A stretch of DNA of 64,000 bases from Cordilura impudica (GCA_963682025.1 OY821520.1:241607855-241671854); one strand, 5' to 3'; counted from the stretch's first letter, positions 23,859-36,689 are shown. Notes: generated by a model from the sequence alone, not told the origin. Program-made: numbers and translations.

Positions 23859-26600
23859 TGACATCCACTTTTAATAAATAAATAAATATAGGTCGGATGG
23901 AGTAACAAAATAATAACCGAAAAAAGCTCTCTCAACTTTTTTTCAAAAAAATATTGCCATATTTGGAAAACATAGAGAATAAATTTATAATAATAAATAA
24001 TTAAATTAGGGATGCCAAACGCAAAAAACCAAATATTGCAAAAATTTTAAATAAAATAATTTGTTATCTTTATTTTCTGAAGAACTACAAATATTCATCC
24101 AAAAAAAATTGTGAAAATTTATATATAAATAACGTTCTCATCAAATTGCGTTTACTTATGTAACAATTTTTATGTTTGCAATTCTTAAATATCATTTGAG
24201 GTTTTATAAAATTCATTGAATTTAAATTAATGTTTTCTGTAGTCCGATTCTGTAAATTTCAACGATCCGACAATGGCAAAATATATCGACAGCTATTGTT
24301 GTTTGCACTAAGGATTAAGTGACTCACTAAGTACAGACATCTTAACGAGAGTCGAAATCTCTATTTTTCTATTTAATTAAATTGTAAACGAGTGGCATCT
24401 CTGTCAAAATAAGCGAAAAACACAAGGAAGAATAGAAAAAACAAATTACTTCGTGTTTGACAGGATGATTTTATGTTTATGTTTAATATCTCTATTTTTT
24501 TTACTAATATTTCTGTTTATTTATTTGAAAATGAGATAATGAATTGAATATGCTATTTAATTTTTTTATTTATATAAAAAAGTTTTTTAATTAAAGCAAA
24601 ATATTTTCACTATTTTATGATTTTTATTTATGTATGACGACATTTCAACCTAAAAATTTAAGTTTTTATCGATTGAATAAACAACACAAACATGGTTGTC
24701 GTTTAGATAACAACAACAGCTGACTTTAACAATAGCGAATATCGTTTAAAAGTTTTACTGATAATTTTGTTATTATATTTTTTTTTTTAGCGATTTGACT
24801 ATCGTTGAAAGAAGTTACTGAAAAGCTATTAATTTCTCCTGAATGCCAAAAATTTTTTTTAATGTAAACATTTTTTATATGTAAACATATTTGGTGTTTT
24901 TTTGGAATTTGGTGCAATTGATGTCTTCTAAATTTAAAACTATTATTTCCGACGTTTTGATATGATTTTCTGAAATTCAATTAATATATTATAATTTATA
25001 ATTGGACATTTAATTTCAGTTTTTAGAATTGATATTTTCTAAAATTTGAATGGAAAATTTGCGAAGTGCAATTTTGTATTTATGTGAATAATAATGCTTT
25101 AGTAATTATAAACAATTTTTAAAAATTAGATGTAATCGCAATCAGATATTTTGTAGATAAAACCGAATAATAATTCTATATAACTATGTAGGAGTGTTTT
25201 GAAAGCAAAAAACTCATTGATGAACTCGGTAACTCTATTTTGTAAAGACAACAAAAAGTTAATATGCCAAACTTATGTTCATATTTGTAAAAGAATAATG
25301 AAAAAACGTATGAAATAAAGGACCAGCCCGTGTATAGTCTTAACATTGTTCTATATGATATCTAGTTGAAAATATTGACATTCATGTTAAAATAGAAATA
25401 ACTATTGCAAAGCTAATTAGAACAGAAATTGTGCCGCCATCTACTGTGGCATAGTCACGCTGAGCAAAATGAAGTGACACTCTGTTAATGCAAAAGAAAT
25501 GTATTTTCCCCACAACAAAATATTGCAGAATTTTATGTAAATAAAATTGTATACCGAATTATTTCTAACATGCAGTTATTATGGATATACATATATAGAA
25601 TATATGTATATTATTTGTATTATTTAATATGTGTATGTATGTATATGTAAATACAACATCAAACGTTATTTTTGTTTTTTTCTCTTTAAATAAATTAATA
25701 TATAAACATTTTTTTTTTTGCTTAATTTACATTGTTTTTTTTTATTAACAACTAGGTACATATTTAAGCATTATTTACTTTAGATGCTGGTGAATTTTTA
25801 CTACCTTTATATTAACTCGTAGTGTCTGCTTGTCGAAAAAATTTTGGATCGATTTTAGCCCCTTTCCCGTGACCCAATCGATCTGAAACTTTGCAGGCAG
25901 GCTCGTGGCAATGATAGAAATGATCTAGTGAATTTTTTTAGTGATGCCAAAACAATGGAAACTTTTAAATTTTTCTACCAGAGTTGATAAAAAAAAATGT
26001 ACAAAGGGTTAGTTTTTATTATATTATTACCACAACGACCACAAAAACAACAAGTCCATCTATGACAGCAATGCAATATTCAGAACAACAACAAGAACAA
26101 TATAGAAACATCAAATTTTTCATTTTTCTTTTACTTTTTCAGAGTTTTCCCTGGACCTGTTCCACTGATTTTAATTATTTTTTAAACAGAAATCTTCCCA
26201 TGAATTTGCTAAATTATTCTCACTAAAAGTGATCACCCTAGCTGTCCTACTGAGGGAGTGATCGTGACAAGAACAACATAGAAAATTATATTTTTTCAAT
26301 ACTTTTTTTAGTTCTTCATTCAAATCTCGGGCTCTAATTGACCAATTTGGACGATTTCAAATAGGAAACTTTTCAGGATGATAGTGAATCATTTTTTATA
26401 TCAACGAGCACCCTAGCTGCCCGATTGATGCCGTCATCGTGATTTCCACAGACGGACAGACGGACATCACTATATCAACTCCGGTTGTTATAAGGATCAC
26501 AAATATATATATTTTATGGGGTCCAATTTTTTTTTTCTAATTATTACAAACGGAATGACAAGCTTATATATACCCTCTGCACACTGGAGTGGAGGGTATA

Positions 26601-26772
26601 AAAAAGTGCCTTTTCATAAAAAAGACATTTTCTTAATAAGTGCCTTTTAAATAGAAGTGCTAATTTTCTTAAAAAGTAACTTTTCTGAAAAAGTATCTTT
26701 TTGAAAGAAGTGCCTTTTCTCGAGAAAGTAACTTTTCTTAAACACGTACATTTTCTACAAACAAGTACCTCA
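26601..26772 (-). repeat. ~19-bp repeat array, continuation (minus orientation)
   Basis: Continues the array cut by B2. It ends where the truncated A4 begins. Confidence 0.75.
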
Positions 26773-27404
26773 GAGTCACTTTATGAGCCGATTTTGCGAT
26801 GTCCATCCGTCTGTCTTTCTGTCTGTCTGTCTACCTCTCCGGCAGTCTGCGTGCCCATGTTAAACTTGTAATTCAACTACAGGTCGCAAATGTGAATATA
26901 TTTTGATCAAATATATTATATAAGCTTCTATCGGTCAAAGGATGAACTTGAAATTGGTGAAATTCTGTTCACCTAGTCCCCACACAAATGACCCTTATGA
27001 GATCGATTAAAATTACCATTATATCCACATTATCATACAGATCCCGGGTTTGTGTATGTTTATTACATTAATTTATCAGTAGTCCAAAAACAAATCTTAG
27101 TCATAGCCCCCATATGAAGCTGATTCCTGATCTTCACATAAATCAGTCAAAAAACAAAAATATTGCACAGATTTTGTCAAATTTGGTTTTGTATATTTTT
27201 TTTTTGCCAAAAAAAAGTGACCTCATGAAATATGGTCAGGATCGGTCCATTTTTCAATCTCTCTCCCATATATATATAGCATCTGATATGAACATTTTCA
27301 TAACTGAAGGCAAACAAATTAATAACAATGACACTCAAATCTGGTTTAAGCTTATTTTCTATATACATATAATTATATGTACCTAAGAGACGCATGGTAT
27401 AGGA

Positions 27405-29590
27405 CAGAGGTGGGGAACCATTTTAACCTGGGAGGCCACATTTAATACAGGAATAACAAAGGAACCCAAATATGTTTCAATACCGATAAATGTAACTTTT
27501 GTAAAGTTATTGCTGTTCAAATATTATTTGTTTTATTTTATTTTTCTTTATTTAAAATTAATTTTTTTTCTACACATTTTCAATAAACACAAAAAATAAT
27601 AAAATTAAATTAATAAAACAAAACAAAAATTTAATGCCATTAAAAGTAACTAATTAGTTAAAGTATTAGAAATAATTTATAAAAAAAACTTTAAATTATT
27701 TATTCATATTTAATATGTGATTCAAGAATTAGTGATATATTTGTATTTGTTTCTTGCTTGAAAGTAGTTTATTATATGGCTGAAACTGCGTAACGCGAAG
27801 TCTTAATTGATCTTCCAAATGAGTATCAGTAATTTGGGTTCTTAAGTTAGTTTTGATTTTTGCCATTAAAGAAAATGTTGACTCGCAATTGTATGTACTT
27901 ACAAAACAGGAAAGTAAATGGCGTGCATTAACTCGTAACAGCATTTTTTCAGATTTCTATTGGATCATCAAAAAGGGATTTTAGAATACTGTCTTCACCT
28001 AAGTCAAATAACTCCATCTGTAGTTATTTAGGTACCTCCGATATATCTACTAAATATGGCTCAAATACCAGCTTCATAGATGGAATATGCTAGCAAAATC
28101 TGAAAATCTTTCATTGTATTCTTTTATTAAAGCATTTAAGACACTTATATATTCGTCGAATATTTTATTTTCAGATGTTTGCTTATTTAACATTTTTACT
28201 AGTTGAGGAAAGTGTTTTGCAGAAATATCTGAAGGAGCAGTATTGTTTTTAATTTTTTTCGAAACGCTTGCATCTTCTGCCACATTTCATATATACCTTT
28301 CGTTTTTCCTTGAAGGGAAATATTTCAATCATTTTGTGTTGTCATGATATCAGACAAAAATGCAATAAGTCTGTAAAATATTTTATCTGATAGATGACAT
28401 GGGTTTCTTTGTTCTTAAAAAAAATTTAAAATTTCTCTCTGTAGAGTTAAAATTTTTATCAAAAGCTGTTCAGTTGATAGCCACCGAACGTTGCAGTAGT
28501 AGGACAGATCAACATGGTACGTTTCCTCATCTAAAGTTAGCATCTGCCGAAATTCTCGATGACATCCAGAGATAGCTTTCTGCAAGACGTCTTCAAAAAT
28601 GGTAAATTTAGCGCAAAGATTTTGTTGGTGCAATTTGCAATGAAAAGAAATCAACTTTTTCAAGTTACAATTATCATTTTTTAACAATACAATGAATCCT
28701 TCGTTTTTAACCTCTTATAGAAGGAGCGCCATCGGTGCAGACACTGGATAAATTACTTAAATTTAATTTTAATTGACGGCATACTTCTCTGAAGTTTTCG
28801 AAATTGGCAACTCCACGAATTCTGTCAGTTAACTGAAAATCTTTGGTTACAGCTCGAATAATATATAAAACTTTTGTAGAATCGGGTTTTTCAGTACTTT
28901 CATCTAAAACGATTGAAAAATAAATTTCTTCGTTTTATAGAACTGCCCAAAGTTGCTCTGTTACATTTTGAGTTAATTCGTGCTACCGATGTGTGATATT
29001 TCTTCTAGAAAGAGGCAATTGTTTATATTTTTCAACTTTGTCGGCATCTAGCGCACTTACTGCTACACCAATGCATCCTTAATTATTTCGAAGTCACTAA
29101 ATGGTTTGCCTTTTTTGCCAAGTATGTGAGCTATCTTATGGGTAACATCAACTTTATAAGTATATATCTTTACAAAAGCAACAAAAGGCGCCTGTTCTTG
29201 ATGCTTTCCGTTTTCAGCTTCTCAAGAGCAGCTTGATGAGTTTCTCCTTCTAAACTGAAATATTTATGATCCTGATGAGTCATATAGTTTGTTGCCGCAT
29301 TTGATTTTTTCAAAGTTGTTAAAACTTTGTTGCACAACAGACACATCATTTTATCTTTGACAGAAATAAAGAAAAAATCCAACTCCCATTCGGAATTAAA
29401 ATTTCTATTTAGTTCATTTAATTTTCTTATCTTTGACATTGTGGTTAAAATAAATTAATGATAAGTAAATTAAAACAATTATGATTTCACTAATGACCGG
29501 CAGTAACCGAAGACGAGAACGAAGTGAACAATGCAAAATGTAATATGTCAAATCATAATCAAAACAAAGAGAGCAAAAATTAATGTCAAA
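27405..29590 (-). mobile_element. hAT DNA transposon (GTF2IRD2/ZBED-like), inserted in A4
   Basis: The end at 27405 reads CAGAGGTGGGGAACC, a typical hAT terminus. The coding region runs on the minus strand. I cannot find the matching terminus or the 8-bp target duplication at the other side, so the distal end is decayed or deleted. Confidence 0.7.
27729..29439 (-). pseudogene. hAT transposase, BED-finger/GTF2IRD2-like, broken
   Basis: Reading the minus strand from 29439: MSKIRKLNELNRNFNSEW, then a BED-type zinc finger CLLCNKVL...H-DHKYF. The first catalytic region is VLDESTEKPDS (~28910) and a second Asp lies in CTDGAPSIRG (~28730). FHCKLHQQNLCAKF and NVRWLSTEQLL (28687-28415) follow, and the dimerisation region FVSTYNCESTFSLMAKIKTN lies near 27900. 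This order is that of hAT transposases related to the domesticated GTF2IRD2/EPM2AIP1 group. Stops and shifts between blocks (for example after CTDGAPSIRG) inactivate it. Confidence 0.85.
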
Positions 29591-29614
29591 CCTACCATAA
29601 TTTTCATACTTGCT

Positions 29615-29790
29615 TTTTTTTATCAAAAAGTAAATTCTCTGAAGTGGAAAAGATGTACTTTTTTAGAAAAGACGTTTTTTTTTTTAAATACATTTTCTTA
29701 AAAGAGTTCCTTTTGTTCATAAAAAATTTCACTAAGAAGGGAAATTTACTTTTTCGGATATAGGTACCTTTTCGTAAAAGTTACCTTCTC
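29615..29790 (-). repeat. ~19-bp repeat array fragment (minus orientation)
   Basis: Short continuation of the right-hand array between A4/hAT and the TTAA-flanked element. Confidence 0.7.
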
Positions 29791-31258
29791 TTAAGGAGGG
29801 ACATTACATTCGCGGCAGAGAAAACAGACCTTTTTTCAAAAATTCATAACTCAGTCAAAAACAAACATTTTACCAAAATTTATTATTGTAGAGAATTGAA
29901 CAAATTACAAGAAAAAAAATTAGAAAAAAACTATTTTTCACTCCAACATGGTTTTATAGAGCTCCAAACTGGCGGCAGAGAAAAAAAACGGGGTCTCGTG
30001 GTTGCAGTGCTGGGAGTCGCAAAAATTTTCCGATCTGGAAAAAAAATTACTTTTTTAAATCTTAAAAAAATTGGTTATCGTATGACATGAGCTTTTTTAA
30101 TTTTTTTTTTTTAATTTTTGGTGATGTTCCAAATTTATAAAAATTTATAAAAAAAATTCATAAAAACTCGAAAAAAAATTTTAAAAAAAGCTCGTATCAT
30201 GCGATAGCGAATCAAGTTTAAAAAAATACAAAAAAGTACGAAAAACATGGTTTAGAGATAAACGCGTTCAAAGTTTGTGAACAAAGAAAAAAAGATTCAA
30301 TTTTCCAATATTTTTACAAAAAAAACACGACTTCACACTGCAAAAGATGGCAAATAACTGAGCATATAAAATAAAAATTCCACTATATGAGGTATAAAGA
30401 TGCCTTTTGATGTGTAAACATCTATGCGATCAGGGGGGTAAAAATCACAAACTTCCCTTACGGAAGCGGAACTATTTACGGAAATGGAAGCTACAATTAT
30501 TTAGCTGATTCATCAACCAACAGAAAGCGCCATGAATGTATAGCATACAACTGCAACCATCAAGTATGACAAACATACCAGTTGCTTGCTATACACATGT
30601 AGATAGCGCTTACTGCTTGAATAGATGTTTTTATTCACAAACCACAATGATTTCCAGAATTGCACCAAAATATTTCGGTATTTTGTTTAGTTTTATTTGA
30701 GTTCTAAAGAAAACCGCGTCCTTACTCTATTTGGAAATGTTTTTTCTGTTTTTTTCTTTTTTCAATATAGTAATATTGACACAATTATATGTTGACAACT
30801 TTCATTAATAAACTTTTTTAGTAATTATTACTATTTTTCATAATAAAACAAAATTTTTTTTAAATAATACAATAATACAATAAATCTATAATATTAATAG
30901 CCTAGGCAAAAGTAAGTGTTTGGAGATAAAAGGAAGGCACACTTTATTGGAAGTGTTTGGAGACAAAATGAAGTGTAAGGAGATTAAATCAGGGAGCGAA
31001 TAGCGTTATAAAAACGTTTTTTTCTAAAACGGGCCTAATTTCGGTATTCCATATAGAATGTTGCTATTTTATTAAACATATATTTTTATAAAAATTTATA
31101 ATTAATTTTCTCAATCATTTAAAGTTATTCGTAACACTACAACTTATTATATATATATTTAACAATTATCACTGCATTTAATATTATTTTTAATAAATAA
31201 ATAAAATAATAAACACATGTAACCGGTGATTTTAAACCAACGTGATTTTAAACCAATT

Positions 31259-31546
31259 TCACACTTTACAAATATCTGGGGTCGAATCGTCGCATTCATT
31301 ATCGAAATTTTTCAATCGAATTATTTTTTTATTTTCCCAAATAATATACAAAGCGTAATTTAACTCTGTCACAGATAGCAACTTATTATCCATAGTTAAT
31401 AGTAAAAGTGGAACGAGGTCTGACGATTGTCCGTCTTCTTTAAGTAATAAACCAAAATATGCAATTTCGACTGATTTTATTCGATATTGAATGCGACGAT
31501 TTGCCTCTTGCATATTTTTTTTTAATACAGACGATGGAAACATCAA
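31259..31546 (-). CDS. Unidentified 95-residue frame, possible exon
   Basis: Not recognised. The minus-strand frame has mixed, protein-like composition, unlike the low-complexity frames around it. It includes EANRRIQYRIKSVEIAYFG and ends DDSTPDICKV. Upstream on the minus strand AAACAAACAG precedes it as a possible splice acceptor (~31553), and GTAAAG overlaps its last codons as a possible donor. It could be part of the lost transposase of the surrounding element or a captured host exon; nothing decides between these. Confidence 0.35.
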   Translation of the reverse strand: MMFPSSVLKKNMQEANRRIQYRIKSVEIAYFGLLLKEDGQSSDLVPLLLLTMDNKLLSVTELNYALYIIWENKKIIRLKNFDNECDDSTPDICKV

Positions 31547-32134
31547 TTCTGTTTGTTTATTGAATATATTAGTACATACTAAAGAACTATATGTGGAAGA
31601 AAATAAATTTTATATTCAGCTATAAAATTTGCAAAAATTTATAAAAATTTCTATATTTTTATATTAGTTTATAAAATACTTAAAATTTTCATTATCATTA
31701 TTTTTTATAAAATTTTTAAAATTTAATATATTAGTACATATTAAACAAATATATGCGGAAGAAAATAAATTTTATATTCAGCTATAAAATTTTCAAAAAT
31801 TTATAAAAATTTATACATTTTTATATTACTTTATAAAATTCTTAAAATTTCAATTATCAGTATTCATTATTATTAATAAAATTCTTAAAATTTTCATTAT
31901 CTTAAATGTTCTCCATTTTTGTCTTTTATTTTCTTTAGTCCGATATACAAAACAACATTACAGCACTGCTCTCAATTAAATAATAGAGCAAAAACAGTAA
32001 ACATTGATACAGCCGTGGAACATTCAGGTTGGAAACATAAAATATCAAAATAATTTGATTTTTGACGAACCAAAATTGAAACATAAATTTGGACATGAAA
32101 CATTACTACACACGATGGATCATTAAGGGAAACA

Positions 32135-32225
32135 TGCCGGTCATTTGTATGGGGACTAGGTCTGAACATGGACCGATTCTCACCAATTTCAATAGCGTTC
32201 AGCACAACGTTAATAAAAAATGCTT
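32135..32225 (-). repeat. Fragment of DINE-like family A inside the TTAA element
   Basis: Matches the internal part of A (minus), including GGTCTGAACATGGACCGATT and TTTCAATAGCGTTCA, with no A termini. Confidence 0.7.
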
Positions 32226-32512
32226 TAATTTTTAGATGTTTACACATCTTCCTTGTGATCGGACTCACACAAGTAGGTACGAAATAACAACCAACAAAAG
32301 TCAGGTAGCAAGTAAAACAAGTATATACCAGCTGCCGTACGTAGGTAGCGCGAAAATTAAAAATGCGATCTCACTATTCCGGCTGTAACTTTTGAACCAG
32401 TAGGAATTTTTCCATAGAATTTTTTCCGTAGAATCTTAAGAATATTTACTAAAATACAAAATTATAGAAAAAGTCGATTTCAACAAACGGCCAATGTCAT
32501 GTCCTCCCTTAA

Positions 32513-33350
32513 AATGGCACCTTTTTAAAAAAATATATTTTATTTTAAAAAAGTACCTTTTCTTGATTGATTTTCTTAAAAGGAGCTATTATTAAAAAAG
32601 TAAATTTATTTCAAACAGTGCTTATTCTTAAAAAGTTATTTTCTTAAAAATGTAAATATTTTTAAAAAAAAGTGAAAAAGTATATTCTTTATGAAATGTA
32701 CATTTTGTTAAAAAAGTGCCTTTTCTGAAAAATCACCTTTTCGTAAACAAATAAGTTTTCTTCGAGATGTGCCTTTTCTTAAAATATACATTTTCTTAAA
32801 AGAAGTAAAAAATTAACTTTTTTAAAAGAGTGCTAATTATTGAAAAAGTAAATTTTTATTGAAAGAACTATTTTCTCTTAGAAAATACGTTTCCTTAAAA
32901 AAAAAATACTTTTTCTTAAAAAAGTACTTCTTCTTCAAAAAAATACGTTTTCTTAAAAAGTACTTTTTCTTAAAAAAGTGCCTATTATTAAAAAAGTAAA
33001 TTTTATTTAAAATATAATTTTCTCTTAGAAAGTACCTTTTCTTAAAAAAATAGCTTTTCTGAAAAAAGTAAGTTTTCTTAAAAAATGCAAAAAAAAAAGA
33101 TAAATTTTATTAAAAGAATTATTTGCTCTTCAAAAATATATTTTCTTCAAATCAGTAGTTTTTTCTTAAAAAAGAACCTTTTTTTAAAAAATAGTTTATT
33201 ATTAAAATAGTAAAATTTTTATTTAAAACTTCATTTTCTTTTAGAAAGTACCTTTTGCTAAAAAAATACTTTTTGTGAAAATAGTACGTTTTCAGAAAAA
33301 GTATCTTGTATAAGAAGTACATTTTGTTTAAAAAAAAATATTTTTTCTTA
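32513..33350 (-). repeat. ~19-bp repeat array (minus orientation)
   Basis: Units CTTAAAAAAGTACCTTTT with strong decay, between the TTAA element and a LINE. Confidence 0.75.
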
Positions 33351-33403
33351 AAAACGACAGAATTGAGTATATTTTTGTTGAAATCTCATCATCTGGAAGA
33401 AAA

Positions 33404-35700
33404 ATGCTGATTGGTTGTGCTTATCGACCCAATCGTGATGTACCTTTTGCCGATTTTATGAACAAAATGGAAATCTTAACCATGCCTTACAATGATATAG
33501 CAATTTTGGGAGATTTCAATTCGAATCTACTAAAAGAATCGTCGTTTAAAGATAGTATGCAGTCATTAGCACTTACAGCAACGAATATTACAACACCAAC
33601 ACACTTTACAACGTCCAGCAGTACATTGATGGATCTAATATTTGTCGCTACTCCATCGAAGGTCCTGCTGTATTATCAAATCTCAGCTTCCAGTTTTTCT
33701 AAACATGATCTGGTTTTTCTAGCCTATGATTTCCAGCTTCACCAAGAAGATCAAAGTTTTTGTCTCCTATCGTGATTACAAGAATCTTAACTATAGTTTG
33801 TTGTATGAAAATTTCCACTTATTCAATAGGAACCAAATATACCAAATGACTTCTGTTGATGACCAGTTGGAGTTTTTAAAACGTAATATATTAAGCCTCT
33901 TTGATGATACAGTTACGGTAAAAAAGAAAAAAGTTACCACAAAGAGTAAACCATGGTTTTCAACTGATATCCAGCAATCAATACAACGCAGAGATTTTGC
34001 TTATTCCCGGTGGAAACGTTTCAAAACGAATGAATTGAAACTCGATTTTCACACTGCTAGAAGTGAGGCTAGTTCTAAAATAAGAATGGCTAAAACTAAT
34101 TACTATTCCGAACGATTTTCATCCGCCATTGACTCCAAGGATACATGAAAAACCATTCGAGATATTGAGATTGGCAAAAATAATAAAAATCAAAGCTGCT
34201 CAATTGATGCAAACGAATTTAATAGCATTTTCACTTATCTTCCGATGACAATAGTGAACAGTTCAGATTCTAACAACAATATTATGAATAACAGCTCCTC
34301 TTTTGAACAAACTGCATTCGAGTTTTCTTGTGTTAGTCAGTTTGATGTATTATCCAGTTTTTCATTAATAAAATAAAACGCCGTGGGTTTCGATAACTTA
34401 CATCCCAAGTTTATCAAGATCATTTTGCCATTAATATTGCCTTATATAACTCACCTATTTAACACCATTATTACATCAAGTTCTTTCCCTACTGAATGGA
34501 AATATGCAAAAATAAAACCTATTCCAAAATAGAAAACAGAGTATCGCCCATTAGCTATATTAAGCTTTGTATCAAAAGTAATGGAAAAACTACTACATCT
34601 ACAAATGAGCAATTATATAAACGAAAATCAACTAATGTCTGACAAGCAGTCCGGATTTCTTCTAACCACAGTTGTACTACAGCTTCGGTTAATGTAACCG
34701 CGAACATAAGACGTGAACTTGATTGTGGTAACATAAACTTTTTTGTACTTCTCGACCATTCAAAGGCGTTCGATACAGTAAACCATCAAACACTATGTAT
34801 GAAGCTAAAACACTTTTTTAACTTTTCATCCACTTCTGCGCAGCTTTTACATTCATACCTCACAAATCGGACTCAATCTGTATACGTTAATAATTCGACC
34901 TCAAGACCTGTAACACTCACGAGAGGCGTACCTCAAGGATCGATTCTGGGTCCACTTCTTTTTTCCGTCTATGCCAATGATTTGCCACAATAACTATCTC
35001 ACTGCAAAATACACATGTATGGACGACGTTTAGCTGTATCTGAGTGGTCCAGTAAGCTCCATAGAAGAAAATGTTGAAAAGCAAAACTATGACCTTAATA
35101 AAATACATTTTTGGGCCACTGCAAATGGACTTTGTCTCAACCCGCATAAATCAAAATGTTTGATTATTCATAAAAGAACTTTTCAGCCTGTTCTTGAGCA
35201 TGATATGCTAATAAACCATCAGAAAATCGAGATTGTAAAAAATGTAAAAAATCTTGGTATAGTTTTCAATAACAACTTGACTTGGTCAAGCCACGTAGAT
35301 ATACTTGTGGTTCAAACGTATATAAAGCTAAGATCGCTTTAGGTAACTCAGTATTTTACGCCGTTAAGAGTAAGACATCTTCTTGCAAAGGCATACTTAG
35401 TTCCTGGTCTACTTTATGTCTGTGAATTTTTGGCAACTGTGACTAGGCCAGCAAGAAAAAACTAAATATTTTGTACAATAATATTGTTAGATATATTTAT
35501 GGACTGTAGAAACGTGATAGCGTTTCGACTTTCTCAAAAAGTCTTTATGGAGTCTCATTCGATAACCTTATTAATATAAGGGTTTTAATGTTTTTGCACA
35601 AAATTATTTACACACGTCTTTGGAATGCAATTCCACACAACCAACAATTAGCAACGCGATACATTTTAAGAAATCTTTGTTTAGTTACTTTGTTTAAATA
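33404..35700 (+). pseudogene. LINE ORF2 (endonuclease plus reverse transcriptase), broken
   Basis: MLIGCAYRPNRDVPFADF and IAILGDFNSNLL (33404-33775) are the apurinic-type endonuclease core, followed by FSKHDLVFLAYDF. Next comes the linker with TKSKPWFSTDIQQSIQRRDFAYSRW (split here as TKSKPWFSTDIQ and RRDFAYSRW). RT motifs are YRPLAILSFVSKVMEKLL (~34540), LLDHSKAFDTVNHQTL (~34755) and GVPQGSILGPLLFSVYANDL (~34924-34985). The YADD region is degraded (~35015) and NLGIVFNNNLTW (35255) begins the C-terminal part. Several stops and frameshifts abolish function. An I/Jockey-group LINE is likely; I do not assign a clade. Confidence 0.85.
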
Positions 35701-35794
35701 TATTTAATTTTCATTTCTTTAAATTCATGATTTTTAATAATTTCCTGTATTTATTTTACTTTATTTTAAATTAGTTATAAATTTTTTTTTTTAT

Positions 35795-36576
35795 TATACC
35801 CTATACCACTATGTGGTTTGGGTATAATGACTTTGTGCTTCTGTTTGTAACTACCAAAAATATTTGACCTAGACCCATCTTTAATTATACCGATCGAATC
35901 AGAATCACTATCTGATTAAATTTAACGATGTCCGTCCGTCCGTCCGTCCGTCTGTGTGTCCATGTAAAGCTTGTAATCAAACTGCAGGTCGCAAATATGA
36001 ATATATTTTGATGAAATTTGGTATATGAGCTTTTATCGGCCATGGGATAAACGCTATTGAAATTGGTGGGAAGCGGTCCATGTTCAGACCTAGCCCCCAT
36101 ACAAATGACCCCTATGAAATCGACTTAAATTGCCATAAGATCCAAATTATCATATAAATCTTAGTCAAATTGGGTTTGTATGTGTTTATTACATCCACTA
36201 ATCAGTAGTCCAAAAATGATCCCTATGGGACAACTCTTAGTCATAGGCCCCATATAGAGCTGCTTTCCGATCTTAACTTAAATCTATCAAAAAACAAAAA
36301 TATGGCACTGATTCTTCTAAAATTTTGTTTGCATATATTTCTGCAAAATACAAGAGACCTTACCAAACATGGTCAGGATCGGTCCATTTTTGGGCCTAGC
36401 ATCCGGTATGAACTTTTTCATATCTGCAGACAAAAAAATTTATAAAAATCCCACTCAAATTTGGTTTAGCTTATTTTCTATGTCCAGTTAGTCGGGCCTA
36501 TGGGGTAGGGTCTCTAAACGCATGGTATAGGGTATCCTATAGTCGGTCTAGACCGACTATAATTTTCTTACTTGTT
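35795..36576 (+). mobile_element. DINE-like element family A, copy A3
   Basis: From TATACCCTATACCACTATG to the hairpin AGTCGGTCTAGACCGACT (36541-36558) and CTTACTTGTT. It has a (CCGT)n tract at 35934-35950. It is inserted in the LINE 3' UTR. Confidence 0.85.
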
Positions 36577-36615
36577 GTATTTTAATATTGTGGCGAACTT
36601 TTGAACGATGAAAAT

Positions 36616-36653
36616 CCTGTACTTTAATTATAAGACATGTCTTGTTTTACAGG
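36616..36653 (+). other. LINE 3'-UTR stem-loop, copy 3
   Basis: Outer stem CCTGTA/TTACAGG (one base longer on the 3' side) and inner palindrome AAGACATGTCTT. The 3' half (GACATGTCTTGTTTTACA) is repeated after the tail at 36664-36681. Confidence 0.65.
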
Positions 36654-36689
36654 AAATTAATAAAGACATGTCTTGTTTTACAAAAAATA

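Larger units (their letters stand above)
22908..23885 (+). mobile_element. 5'-truncated LINE inserted in B2
   Basis: The B sequence CGGCC-ATATA-GGTCGG (intact in B3 and B4) is split here, with (A)ATATA on both sides, a short target-site duplication. The insert holds the C-terminal part of a LINE ORF2, a 3' UTR with the stem-loop at 23822-23858, and an (AATA)n tail. 5' truncation with a tail is the usual product of target-primed reverse transcription. Confidence 0.85.
22618..26600 (-). mobile_element. DINE-1/Helentron-like element, family B, copy B2 (carries a LINE)
   Basis: In plus-strand order it begins AACAAGTAAGAGTGTTAAA with the hairpin ATTCGGCTGTGCCGAAT (22636-22652) and ends GGAGTGGAGGGTATA at 26600. 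The body matches B1, B3 and B4 except for a deletion of about 130 bp near 22705 and a LINE insertion at 22908-23885. It lies inside the ~19-bp array. Confidence 0.8.
26773..29614 (+). mobile_element. DINE-like element family A, copy A4, 5'-truncated and split by a hAT
   Basis: Similarity to family A starts at CAGAGTCACTTT, then GATGTCCATCCGTCTG, and runs to GCATGGTATAGG at 27402, where a hAT terminus begins. The missing A 3' end reappears, decayed, at about 29590-29614 (CCATAATTTTCATACTTG versus CTATAATTTTCTTACTTG in intact copies). The ~19-bp array resumes immediately after. Confidence 0.65.
29795..32508. mobile_element. TTAA-flanked DNA element of unknown type (2.7 kb)
   Basis: TTAA occurs at 29791-29794 and 32509-32512. 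Immediately inside are GGAGGGACATTACATT and, inverted, GGGAGGACATGACATT, forming a ~16-bp imperfect terminal inverted repeat. Identical ~19-bp array sequence flanks both sides, supporting a clean insertion. TTAA duplications are used by piggyBac and Kolobok elements. No transposase is recognisable, so it is probably non-autonomous. The interior contains a candidate exon at 31259-31546, a fragment of family A at 32135-32225, and otherwise AT-rich DNA. Confidence 0.65.
33357..36665 (+). mobile_element. Degenerate LINE (5'-truncated), split by A3
   Basis: Begins mid-endonuclease directly after the ~19-bp array and runs through the reverse transcriptase and C-terminal region to a 3' UTR. The 3' UTR is interrupted by A3 (35795-36576) and resumes with GTATTTTAATATTGTGG, the stem-loop (36616-36653) and an AATAAAG tail. 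After the tail, array sequence resumes at ~36690. Confidence 0.85.
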
